A stretch of 64,000 nucleotides of DNA from Epiperipatus broadwayi (Eukaryota; Onychophora; Udeonychophora; Euonychophora; Peripatidae), in the NCBI GenBank assembly GCA_028023455.1, contig JAQFVV010013303.1, positions 96,001-160,000 on the forward strand, read 5' to 3'. Position numbers and translations under genes: made by a program. Of the stretch, positions 1 to 11,218 are shown piece by piece (position 1 is the stretch's first letter; each line of letters opens with the position of its first letter). The notes beneath the pieces were generated by a model. The model had not been told where the DNA came from and did not search any database. It was given only the letters and a program-made list of their open reading frames with translations.

Positions 1-1249
1 TGTAACACAGTATCAAGACAGAGTTCTGTGAAAAGGCACTTGGAGCCCTAGATTGCCATCTGAAATGACTTGAGGACAAAATAGCCTCAGTAGAGATGGA
101 CATGATCATAGACAAGACCACTCTCAAGAAACTTGTGGAGAATGCAACTGAAACATGGGATCAGGTTGATAGGGTAGATGAAACCATCAATCATGGGCTT
201 TCAATGATTGAGTCTCAACTGTGCTGCTGGATGCCAACAATTGAAATGTGACAAGCCAAGATTGGCCAAAGGACTCGTGATAATAGGGGGAATTGAATGG
301 CCTGGGAAACAACCTGTTGATCATCATAGAAGATTCAAATAAGAAGAGCGACCAGTGCCAAGAACCCAAAATTTATTCCAAACACACAAATTTGCAAATA
401 TGGTGACAGCTTTAAAAGCACACCAGTACAAGGAAAAGGAATTACCACTAAAGAAAACTGTCACAACTACCACATCAGTTTGAGAAGATCAGATGTAGAT
501 CATATGTCTGGCCATCTTATGTGTTTAATGTGACATTTGAAAGCTTTTCATCATATAGAAGATGATCAAAATAAAGGAAGTTGTTGCATCATGATAGTAA
601 ATAGCACACAACAAACCAAGAAGGAAAAAGTTCCATAAGTTATGCAATACATAAAAACCCCTTTACATTTTTTGGGCATAGAAATAATAGTGCTTAAGAA
701 GCAAATATAATGATGGACCTCAAGGATTGTAATCTGGGACATGTGTGCCAGACCAAACCCAAAGGTATAGACTCAAATATTGTTTTGCAAATTTTTTTAT
801 ATGTAGCTATATAATCGATACCATAAATACATGGAAGAGACATTCAAAACCAAGTAGGGCATATATTGATGCACTTACAAGTGATGAAGACCACAACTTA
901 TGGCCATTCTACAAAACACAGGGTATAGGCCAGCTAAGAAATATTTACTATCAAGCCACAATTAAACAAACCCAAATTGACACAGAAAGAAACATACTAA
1001 AAGTGTATCAACAATTATTAACTGGGATTTTCTAAAGGAACAAAAGCACAAAAAGCAATAGATACAACTTCAGCATAGAGGATAAAGTCTACCAAGATGC
1101 CCCATTTAAATAAACCACTAGAAAATATGTAACACAAATTTTATAAACAGTATGAAGGACTATTCACTATTGTGAAGCAGTCATATTCAAATGCATTTTG
1201 GATCAAAATGGAAGGGGAAGTTAAGGGAACATATAACACCCACATTATC
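1..1249 (+). pseudogene. Decayed coding-like relic, possibly a retroelement ORF
   Basis: This stretch is richer in G+C and has more codon-like texture than most of the window, but all three forward frames are broken by stops. Around 60-230 the forward translation is rich in E, D, K and L with heptad-like spacing (for example KLVENATETWDQVDRVDET), which would suit a coiled coil such as those in LINE ORF1 or LTR gag proteins. A 96-residue open stretch at 745-1035 has no domain I recognise. The region runs without a gap into the tandem repeats that begin at 1250, so both may be parts of one old element. It could equally be a decayed host sequence; the assignment is a weak inference. Confidence 0.25.
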
Positions 1250-2064
1250 AAACCATATCTTGGTCAATCAGAATGATCACAGAGACTACATACTTAACTG
1301 AGAAGCAAATTAAATGATAGCCATGAGTTTTAGTTAAAGCTAGATGGAAAAGAGATAAGACCCCCCCAAAAATGGGGTCAATAATTTATGATGAGAATAT
1401 ACCCAAGTAATAACAAAAGCATTTACTGTGATACTTTAGAGTCAATGAGACAGGAGTTGATCCATGTGGAATGATGGACACTTCAATATTTAGTTTAGTC
1501 CTTAGAAAAATCCAGTAAGACTCAAAAAAAGGACCAGGATAAAGGCTAATGAGTTTAACTATGTGCCATCTACAATAGAGACATTACTGGTTGATTTCAA
1601 ACCATATCTTGGTCAATTAGAAAAATCCAGTTAAGACTAAAAAAAGAACCAGGATAAAGGCTAATGAGTTTAACTATGTGCCATCTACAATAGAGACATT
1701 ACTAGTTGATTTCAAACCATATCTTGGTCAATCAGAATGATCACAGAGACTACATACTTAGCTGAGAAGCAAATTAAATGATAGGCATGAGTTTTAGTTA
1801 AAGCTAGAAGGAAAAGAGATAACATTCCCCCCCAAAAAATGGGCTCAATAATTTATGATGAGAATATACCCAAATAATAGCAAAGGCAATTGCTGTGATA
1901 CTTTAGAGTCAACGAGACAGGAGTTGATCCATGTGAATGATGGACACTTCAATATTTAGTTTAGTTCTTAGAAAAATCCAGTAAGACTCAAAAAGGACCA
2001 GGATAAAGGCTAATGAGTTTAACTATGTGCTATCTACAATAGAGACACATTACTGGTTGATTTC
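1250..2064 (+). repeat. Three-unit tandem repeat, middle unit internally deleted
   Basis: Units start at 1250, 1599 and 1714, each with the phrase aaaccatatcttggtcaat. Units one and three are about 350 bp and closely similar throughout, including a C-run near 1362 and 1828. The middle unit is only about 115 bp: it jumps from the opening phrase straight to the closing part (gaccaggataaaggctaatg, ending ttgatttc). The units differ by scattered substitutions and small indels, so the duplication is not new. No coding potential was recognised. Confidence 0.85.
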
Positions 2065-3779
2065 ATACCACTTAACTATCATAACAAAAGAGGGACCCAT
2101 GTAAGAATCTCTCTTTACTATTACGCAAGTAATAAAGCAAGACATTTTAAAGGAGTAGGAATATAGTTGAGGAAACAGCAGAAATTGTAATAAAGAAAAG
2201 AAAAGCAAAAAGCTAAAGCAATCTAATGCTGAACTAACATACAATCTAATTAAGTATTAAAATTTTAGTGATACCATAAAATTTTAACCCTGTAAGGGTA
2301 GCTTACAATCCTGTTGAAACCCATCCTTATGGTATCCCTGATAACTTAAACTCATTGCAAACATAAACTGAGATCATAGGTTAGATAGGCATTATCAATT
2401 TTTAATGCAAACATACATAGACATATAGGCATTAAAAGTTTAATATCAATAATTACTAGATGTAGTGTTAAAATGAAATAAATGATCTTTTACAATTTAC
2501 CTAATTAAAAAAACCTTATATATATACATATACTAATAATGAGTCATTTGTCAATGTGTAAACATCACTATTTAATACTTAGACTTTGTAGGCATAGTGA
2601 TGACCTAATGTCAAGTCAATACCTAGACAACCAATTGCTAGAAAATGGGAGTAGAATTTTGCTATCTAATTTTACTACTTAATTTTAACTTTATCTACAA
2701 CCTATATATATATATATATGCAACAATAAACAACTACAGCAATTTAAAAGAAAATGAAAGAGCTCATAAACAATGGAAATCAAGTCCAGTATAAAAGCAA
2801 ATCTAGTTCATTTCTGTCCTCTTTTGTCTTTTATCAAAGAGTAGGATAACCACATATAACCAGTATCTTAAGATCGAACCATAAAATTCAAGATAAAATG
2901 GATGACTCATTCCAAAATCTCATTCTAATTGTGTAATTTTCACAGTGTAAAAGTTTGAAAGAAATCACAATTAACATTTAACATAGAGAAAGTCGATAAT
3001 TTTCTAGCAATTTAATGAAAGAACTGAATTAATTTTAAGTTGATAAAAAATAACAGACCATTATTATTCAAATGAGAGAAAAGAAAATAATATATTGCCA
3101 ACATATATATATATATCTACTTGGACGATGAGTAAATTTTTTTTTATATAATTTTTTTAATATCAAATAAATTGAAGTTATTATAAATCACCAAGCAATG
3201 TATTCTGGCGAAATAAAGTTACCAAAAGATTGAGGAGTTAAGCAATGGCAGAAAAGGAAACAACATTTCGAGCATGTTTCCAGAGAATTCGAGTGAGTGA
3301 TTGGGGATTTATTGGAATAGAATGATGAGAATAAAGATAGACTGTATCCATGAATGACATTATTGATGGATTCAAAGACTTTAATCAGAGTAATTTAAAA
3401 AGTAATTGATATATCATGTGTTATATATTTAAAAAGTAATTGATATATCATGTGTTATATATATACATTTGTAAATTTCTATTCTTATTTCATTCTCACA
3501 CTTGGAAGTTTCAATGTGCTTACATTCGGAATAATCCATTATGTTCAGAAGTAATATAGTGCAGGGGGGAAGGTATTAAATTAGATTTTTTTTGGTAGTA
3601 TTTACTTAGACAGGCTAGTCCGCTTGATGGCATTCTTGCTATGCAATAGCAATTAAATGTAACATTCCCAGGCCATGAGCAATTTTTTCTACTACTACAT
3701 CTTTGAATTTTTTTTCTACTAATTCTTTAAATTTTTTTCTTACACATATTTACTGCTAATATAGTCAAACTTTTCTTAT
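2065..3779. other. AT-rich stretch without a gene
   Basis: I see no gene here. It contains short AT microsatellites (near 2702 and 3103) and a 34 bp unit repeated twice in tandem at 3394-3463 (core aaaaagtaattgatatatca). A 10 bp inverted pair, gataccataa at about 2269 and ttatggtatc at about 2327, brackets a small hairpin-prone segment. Confidence 0.6.
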
Positions 3780-4035
3780 TTTTAAAACAATTTTTATTAC
3801 ATTTTATTTGTATTACCTTTTTATATATATATAATTTTGTTCTTTTTTTTTTTTAATAAAAATAAACCGAAAATAACTTTTTCCTAACTTTTTTCTAATA
3901 AAAACAAACCAAAAATAACTTTTGTCTCAGTGACCACAAACTTTTTCTCAACCATCCTCTTCCCAAAAAAATAATAAAATAAGACCAAAACTTTTGACTT
4001 TTTCAACTTTCTTTTTTTTTAAAAAATAAAAGATT
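3780..4035 (-). mobile_element. Fragment related to the interior of the hAT MITE at 25.4 kb
   Basis: Read on the minus strand, this segment contains gaaaaagtcaaaagttttg, then a phrase close to cactgagac and aaagttattttt, in the same order as the interior of the non-autonomous hAT element at 25371-26487 (positions about 25710-25800). The T/A-rich block at 3840-3925 is duplicated in tandem. Neither hAT terminus is present, so this is an internal fragment or a related element that has lost its ends. The shared word order supports homology; the low complexity of much of the rest limits confidence. Confidence 0.5.
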
Positions 4036-4062
4036 TATGTCATAGAATCACAAGCTTTTGTT

Positions 4063-4215
4063 TTGAAATTAAATTGAGAGACTGCAAAATCTCTCATGCT
4101 CATTACTATAACAGCCAGCCAATCAGATCATAAATACAAGACAGAGAATTTAACAAGAATAGGGCAGTCCACCTATTCTAAGTGTGAATATTAAATATCT
4201 TCACACTTAACACAC
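4063..4215 (+). repeat. Solo arm of the adjacent foldback element
   Basis: This is a direct copy of the left arm of the foldback element at 4312-4765: both run from ttgaaattaaattgagag through tctctca.gctcattacta and the tataacagcc/aatcaga block to the agggtgg-like segment. It is shortened after about 4177, where it jumps to a small hairpin (aagtgtgaatat...atcttcacactt). It is either the remnant of a second insertion or a duplicated arm. Confidence 0.75.
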
Positions 4216-4311
4216 TGAGTTTAAATTACAAACTTACAACATGAAATCCTACGATTTACTACGCAGTAGTTTTTAGATGTCATAACATGCAGTAATGTAT
4301 GTAAATAATAT

Positions 4312-4765
4312 TTATTTTTATAAAGCGCAAACAGTATTGAAATTAAATTGAGAGATTGCAAAATCTCTCACGCTCATTACTATAACAGCCAATCAGATTG
4401 TAAATACAAGACAGAATTTAACAAGAATAGGGTGGTTCACCCTATTCTTTACTTGTCTTCCTATATATCCAGCCAGTCTAAAGTACTTAGATCTGAAAGT
4501 GTGAATATTAAATATTTAATATACACACTTTCAGATCTAAGTACTTTAGACTGGCTTGGATATTTAATATTCACGCTTTCAGATCTAAGAACTTTAGACT
4601 GTCTGGATATATAGAAAGACAAGTAAAGATTAGGGTGGACCACCCTATTCTTATTAAATTCTCTGTCTTGTATTTACAATCTGATTGGCTGTTATAGTAA
4701 TGAGTGCAAGAGGTTTTGCAGTCTCTCAGTTTAATTTCAATACTTTTTGCACTTTATAAAAATAA
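4312..4765. mobile_element. Foldback element with ~200 bp inverted arms (FB1)
   Basis: The left arm begins ttatttttataaag and the right arm ends with its complement ctttataaaaataa. Inside both arms follow, in mirrored order, the words ttgaaattaaattgagag, attactataacagcc, aatcagattgtaaatacaag and a gggtggtccacccta block. The centre holds a second, almost perfect palindrome at about 4471-4556 (agtctaaagtacttagatct against its complement), followed by a third copy of the inner arm segment at 4557-4615. So the structure is arm, inverted arm, inverted arm rather than a simple hairpin. There is no ORF of note. It resembles a foldback or MITE-type DNA element; no clear target duplication was found. 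Confidence 0.85.
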
Positions 4766-4889
4766 CCTTTTGTTTTGTAAACATGTGTGAATCAATTACC
4801 TTCACTTGCAGGAGTGTGACTGACATCAGAATTATGAGGTTGTTTTGCAAATGTAGAGTTTCATGGATTCACTGCACTATGGTGTACCA

Positions 4890-5650
4890 ACAATTCTTAG
4901 TGAGTCAGTCAGACTGCATTATTTAAGTAGAAATGAAATTACTTTACTATGGAGATTTCAAAACTTCTGGCCACTTGAAATTCACCCACCATCAGAAATG
5001 ATATGTTAACCAACTGTGAATTGTGCGAATTTGCATAAAGTGTCACGAAGCACAAACAGGCCTTAATATTTCTGCACAATACCATCAAGTGGCTTATAAT
5101 GGCTAATACAACAGAAACTATTTTATTAGCCATAAGTCTGGCCATGTGAATGTCATCGCATACCCCACTTGGTGTTAGCAACTGGCAAAATTTGAAAATC
5201 TGCTTGCCACAGTGCACCATTTTATTTGTCTCATATATTTTCTTGCAAAAATATGAATTTTTGCATGATCTCGGCCAAATTGTGTTCAACCCCACCTTTG
5301 CCAATGTTTTGCACATTCCAAGTTTTGTAGGGAAGGGTGGGGATGGTGTGACAATTCTTAATGAGTCAGACTGCATGATTTAAGTAGAAATGGAGTTACT
5401 CTGCTATGGAGATTTCAAAAGTTATGTCCACTTGAAATCCAGCCACCATTAGACGATACAGTTGGAAACTGTGAATTGTGTGAATTTGCATAAAGTATCA
5501 TGAAGCACAAAACAACCCATAATATTTTTGTGCAATGTCATCAAGTGACCTGCAATGGCTACTACAACAGATCTGTAGTATTAGCCATAAGTCCGGCTGG
5601 GTAAATGGCATTTTAATGTGTTTTTGCACACAAACTATGACATCAATGGC
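4890..5650 (+). repeat. Direct tandem duplication, period ~461 bp
   Basis: The first copy starts at 4890 (acaattcttagtgagtca) and the second at 5351 (acaattcttaatgagtca). They stay alignable over roughly 270 bp, through tggagatttcaaaa, ctgtgaattgtg, gaatttgcataaag and gccataagtc. The remainder of the first unit (5165-5350) has no partner after the second copy, so the second unit is partial. Open frames on either strand here (145 and 77 codons) are overlapping and unlike any family I know, and I do not regard them as genes. Confidence 0.8.
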
Positions 5651-6534
5651 CAAGACCAGCTAGGTAAATAGTACCTTTTTCATGTAAATAAATTTTAGGT
5701 TAATTCATTCCATAGAGAATTGACATTTGGTCACCACCATGGATTATGCAATTAGGTAAGAATTTTTCTGATATTATTCCATATTAAGTACATGCACTAT
5801 TACAGGTCAAAGTTTATGTTGTTTATTTGTTTATTTAATGATAGTCATATTTAGTTTATTCAGTGTGAATAAATAATTTTTATATGAATGTTTCTTTTCT
5901 ATCAACTATACTGAGATAAGGGGTCCCAAAGAAGATAAAAGAGCAATCATTGAAATTCGACTGTGAAACTCTTATGTATACATTTGAATATTGTGTTAAA
6001 TTAGCTAGTCAGCTTCATGATCATTGTAATGATTAATCAATGATTTTTTTTGTTGTTATTAAATTTACTTGCTAGTCTTGTCATGTATATTCACCATGGG
6101 AAGGGCTGGAACAATAAATATATTTAATTGTTAATTTAGTGGAGATACATACTTGACACACACATGTACATACATTTTTTTTTTATTATCATGTTAAAAG
6201 AGTTTGAATTTTATCTTTATCAAATAAATGTTATCAGTTTGATTTTAACTAAAATTGGTCTCTAGTTTATCAAATTATTCATACACCCATCCATCAATTT
6301 ATTTGACTATGTACATGCTCACACATACTATTATTATTAATGCATCAATAGGGTTGCATGTATTTTATGTCAATGGGAACCTGTATAGAGGTGTGACAAT
6401 TGCTATATAGGATAAATTCACCCCTGAAGAGAGCTGAAGGCAACCTCCCTGATTTTGAATACTGAGACATAATGGAATTCGAAAGAGGGATGAAGTATGG
6501 ATGAACTAGCTTAAATTATGTTATCAATTTAATG
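5651..6534. other. AT-rich stretch without a gene
   Basis: Nothing recognisable: no long inverted repeats and no coding signal. Somewhat higher G+C near 6400-6530 may belong to the decayed element that follows. Confidence 0.5.
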
Positions 6535-6860
6535 TCTGGATTTAGATGAGCCCATTGGAAGTGGATACAATCATTGGTTAGCTACTTCACTGTGTCATTC
6601 ACAGCATCCTATCCAAAGACACTAAGTCCAACTGTAGTAAAATGCATTCTCCCTCTTCTGGTGGAAAACCCAGACCATTACAGTATATTTCCATTACTTT
6701 ATTACATGCACAGCAATTATGACTCCAATTTCTTTTTGGAAAGATATTATGGAACAAAATATACATTTGAGCACTGCAATTAAAAATAGAATTGAAGTAT
6801 TTCAGTCAGAAAATTTTTCTGTCGAAGAAGTGAAAAACTGGCATTACAAAATATAAAATA
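6535..6860 (+). pseudogene. Possible piggyBac-type transposase fragment
   Basis: Reading across two frames, this short block gives DEPIGSG at about 6546, then VVKCILPLLVENPDHYSIF (6637-6693), and in the next frame a YFHYFITC segment followed about 25 residues later by a K-N-R-I-E. The order G-S-G, V...L, P.HY.I, an aromatic FDNFFTS-like position and a later N-R is the pattern of the catalytic region of piggyBac/PGBD transposases, where the FDNFFTS box holds an active-site Asp. Here that Asp is not present and the frame breaks inside the box. There are no terminal repeats. It could be chance; I give it less than even odds. Confidence 0.35.
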
Positions 6861-9800
6861 CATAGAATAATGGACTAATGTTTTTATTGAACATTTATGG
6901 TTCACGGTAATTTGTTTAATCACCCAGATTCATCTATAATGTAATGTTATTACTATTATTGCTATTAGTAGTATTTTTTTTTGTTTTCATTGGAAGTTAG
7001 AAGGGCTATCACTACATTTTAGGATTGCCACTTGTGCAACTTTTTCAATAGAGTTTATATATTATTTGATATTTGAAATTTAGGGTGTATTTTAAATAAA
7101 CTAAATATATAATTTTAAAGCTGGCTTTTAATCTACACTTTTTTATTTTTAACTTTTTTATATGACAGGAGTATTTTTATTTATTTATTTATTTTTTTAA
7201 AAATTATCTGAATTTAAATATGGAGTGATAAAAGAATGGTACATTACAGTTTTTACTACTCACATATAACTATGATTTTTTACATATTTTTGTATTAACA
7301 CATGAGTGATTGATTGAGGACATACAACACAACTAATGTTGAGTGATTGATTGAGGACATACAACACAACTAATGTTGATAAACTAATCATTCTACAATA
7401 AAATTAATCTTTTTCATGAGAGAAAAATAGGAAAAAAAATCTGTGCAAATCACAAATGCGTGGAAGCTTTTTATTTCACGTTTGTTTCATTCATGACCAA
7501 ATATAAATCACAGTATATAATTTCATCATAAAATTATGCATTATTGTTGTTACAGAATTTCAAATAACACAGTGAAATAATAGTAATTCCTATTATACCA
7601 AAGCACAATTTGAAATAATACCATGAATATAATATTCAATTGAAAAATACATAAAAAAATAAAGTTTATGATACTAGAGTTTTATAGAAATTAATTTTAA
7701 AATAGTGTTATGTTTTAAAATGTATCATTGAATGACTAATCAGTAGAAACTAGTATTAAATATATGTAATGAGGGCTGACATTAATTCTCTCTAATAAAT
7801 TGTTTCTCTTATGACTACTAGATGGATAAAATTGAGCACAGAGAAGCTATAAATATACATATTGTGTTAATGCAATTATTTTTCATACAGTTGGATACCA
7901 TCAATGTTTTGCAAAAACCTGTAAGATGGTTTATCCTCATTCTACATTATCACATTAATTAACAATTGATTTATTTTTGTCATTTATCTACTATCATTAC
8001 ACAATCAAATTATGTTCAATATAGATCAAGAGTCATAATTTCTCTCTCTGATCTATGATGGAATGAAAACTTAATCAAAGATAAATAAATCATAATGTTA
8101 AAAAGACAGATTCTCCATACAGATACTTATAACAAAAATATCCATTAATCCATAATTGAACACATGACAGTAATATTGTGAATATTAAAATGAACTTAGT
8201 CTTATTGCTTGAAATATTATACTAGATGTTGGATCCAATTGACCAACTCACTAATGCTGTGAGTTTATTGTGAAAAGACAATTATAACTGAAGTGTGAGT
8301 GTTTGTTTAGAAGATGAAAGAATCATATTTCTGGAAGCATCATCACTTTTAATGATATTAACTTATGATGCATAAGCATTGATAAACACTAAGATGAGAA
8401 TACCTTCCAGACATAATTAACTAATAGAATTACAAGAAGCACAATCATTACATCACACAATGTAACCTATACATAGTCACACATTTATAACAGAAAACAA
8501 AAGTTTTACCTTTTAGGCATAAATCGAGCTATTCCTTAAGCAAAATGAAAGAAAAATTTCTATATTTTAGGGAATCATATGTAACAGGACAACATTATCA
8601 GTATTAGGCTATATTGTTAAAGCTCTTGACATAATATTATAATTTACACATGTACATAGAATTAAAATCTTTGAATCTTATTTTTTAAATGATAAGAATG
8701 GGCATGACCACAAACGAATAACTTTCCAAATTATAGAACAATGAAAATCTTTGATTTTTATTTCTTAAATCATATGAATGGGCATGACCATAAATGAATA
8801 ACTTTTCAAATTATAAATATCAATAATTATATATTAATTCACACTGATGTATACTATAAATGTGCATGCCACTTTGAATTCTGTTCTGGATTCATTCTGA
8901 AGGCATTCAATAATATGTTATTTCCAAGCTATACAGCACTAACACATTTAATAATTTGTATATAGTTCTTTGCATAAACTTATTACAATAACCAAATTGA
9001 TCTATTTCCCAAAGTATGTTTTCTCAATGTATCAAATGTATTTTGTTAACTTACATTCTTCCCCACACTTGCATGTTCATTTATGTTTATTAAATCATAA
9101 TTATCTATATAGAAAGCTCACTCTAAATTTTACAGTAAACTTGTATTTTATCCTATTGATTATATATTATATTTTCTTTTTCTCTCTTTTTATTTAGATC
9201 ACAGTTAGCTTTCCCATGCATAGAAATACTATATAACTGACAAGTGCCCATTCTTATATCTTTTTATATATTATTATTAGGTCATTTAGCCCTTAATTTA
9301 TTATAGTGACTAATTCAGGTTTTTTTTTAAAGTTTTTTTCCTCAATATATATTCATAAAAAATCTTGCAATATCTTTTATACATAAAACACCAAAATATA
9401 ACACGATGAGCTAAAACAACAAAGACAATTATATCATTTTAAATGAATATATAAAATTTAAATATGCACAATCCTTTCATTAAATAAAGAAGTTAAGTTC
9501 AAATGGACTAAATATTATGAGTGATCCCTTTCCATATATAGTCTTTTTTTTTCTAAAGATTTTTTCCCGCTCATATAAAGATCTGTGTAACATTTAATAT
9601 ATAAAACAAAATAACACATTTTTCTCATTTTTTTCTTTTTCTGTGAATGAGAATTACTAAATGCAGTATTTGTTACAGTATAGAAAATAGGGGATTAATA
9701 CAGGAGAATCTGGAATTTCAAGATCCTATGATTGGGTAGCCATTTGTAACAGTAAATCACATTTGGGCTGAATTATGAGGAGATGGGAAACCATCATCAT

Positions 9801-11084
9801 CCTCAAATAAACAAAATATAAAATTAAACATAAAAGGAATGAGCATGAATATCAGCACAGAACTAACTAAGTTCACGAGTATTACACAAAAGTAATAATA
9901 ATTCATCATCATGAATAATCAACAATAAAAAAACAACAGCCAATCTTGTGACTGGATTTGAAAGTGATCCATTATAGACCAGCCTAATTATTTAGCCCCT
10001 GCCAAACCTAGGGCAGGAATATAAATAATTCTCTTGATGCACATACTTAGATGGTACTCCATCAAACTACAACAGTAAATCAAATAATGCTCATATTAAA
10101 AATATTCTGACATCATCAATACTCTGGCCACTTAGTGCCATTAATGAACTGGCCAACTATAAACTAAATTTCTAAAGAAATAATAAATAATATGAGATGC
10201 ATAAACTTTAAAGGATATCCCTTTTGTGCCAACTAGGATCATCAACATCTGGATATCTACAACACTAAACATAAATCCTACTCCAAATAACTTATGCACA
10301 AATCTAGTTCTGAAAACAAGAACTCTATACACTATTACTGTGAGCAAGAGATAAATAAAACAGCTTATTATAAATCACTTCAAATAATTCATAGGTTTAC
10401 CCTCCCATAATTCTTGGAATCATTTACAAACATCCTAGAACACTAAGCTGCCATGAAATAAAGCACACATTGCAATTTATGAAACAGAACTTGGATAGAA
10501 TAAAGAAATTAAGACTAATAATATTTTTTTAAACAATTATTTAATAATTAACAAGATCAGGCATTTGTAGGTGGCCTACTTAGGGATATTTGGAGGGAAT
10601 TCAGATGTGTCAGGCATGGCAGGTCATTTTACTTCAGCTGATGATAATCAGAGAGGGATCCTAAAGGGTTTTTTTTTATTCCATGGTGAAATAATCATTG
10701 GCTAACAAATTACTTAAACTGTTTTCTTTTCAAATTTCTCTTCCAAGCTAAAGTTCAGAAAATCAATGTCTTAACTAGTATGTTCAGGCACAGGATACAG
10801 AATAAAAAGACAAAACTGTTTGACTCTTATATAAAATTGTTTGATAATTAGTCTGTGTTATCACTATCGTTGAATTTTTTTACAAATATGGAGGGTTATT
10901 GATTAAGTAGACATCTTCACACATTAAAAAAACTTAGTTACATTGATAATTAATTCTTACATATATCTTTAATAAGTTTAATTTAGCAAAATATTTGGAA
11001 TTTGAAGTTAAAAAATAATAATTTCATGTTTTTCAAAAACTATTAATTAATTAATAAAACTTTGATTTTAAAATTTCTTTAATT
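6861..11084. other. AT-rich stretch without a gene
   Basis: No gene is supported. It holds a 37 bp tandem duplication at 7303-7377 (unit core gagtgattgattgaggacat) and an older ~80 bp tandem duplication at 8664-8822 (aaaatctttga.tctta ... gggcatgacca). A less AT-rich block at about 9920-10480 carries a 68-codon open frame on the minus strand that matches nothing I recognise. The block at 10560-10690 is also relatively G-rich and unexplained. Confidence 0.55.
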
Positions 11085-11218
11085 AAATCTGTTTAACAAG
11101 TCAAGCATTAGTGGTCGAGAGGTCAACGATAGCTGCTTTACAAGCAGTTGTCCCGGGTTTGTGGGTTTGCTTCCTGGCTGATGCTATGACGTGAGAAAAA
11201 AAAAATCTGTTCATCAAG
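11085..11218 (+). mobile_element. tRNA-derived SINE (copy 1) with target-site duplications
   Basis: The tRNA-like head is 11105-11184. Its ends pair as a 7 bp acceptor stem (gcattag with ctgatgc), a D stem can form, and ctgctttacaagcag forms an anticodon arm with loop tttacaa, i.e. anticodon TAC, the valine type. The Pol III A box tggtcgagagg fits TRGYNNANNGG exactly and the B box is the degenerate ggtttgcttcc. An extra segment before the T arm means it is not a normal tRNA gene. The body is very short (tatgacgtgag) and ends in an A-run. Flanks 11085-11100 and 11203-11218 match at 14 of 16 positions (aaatctgtt.a.caag), as expected for LINE-mediated insertion. Confidence 0.88.

Noticed and set aside
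4939-5383. Overlapping 145- and 77-codon frames on opposite strands
   Set aside because: They lie across a tandem duplication, and the second copy does not preserve either frame.
11105-11184. Functional tRNA-Val gene
   Set aside because: The T arm is displaced by an insertion and does not pair properly, and the copy has an A-tail and target duplications, so it is a SINE.
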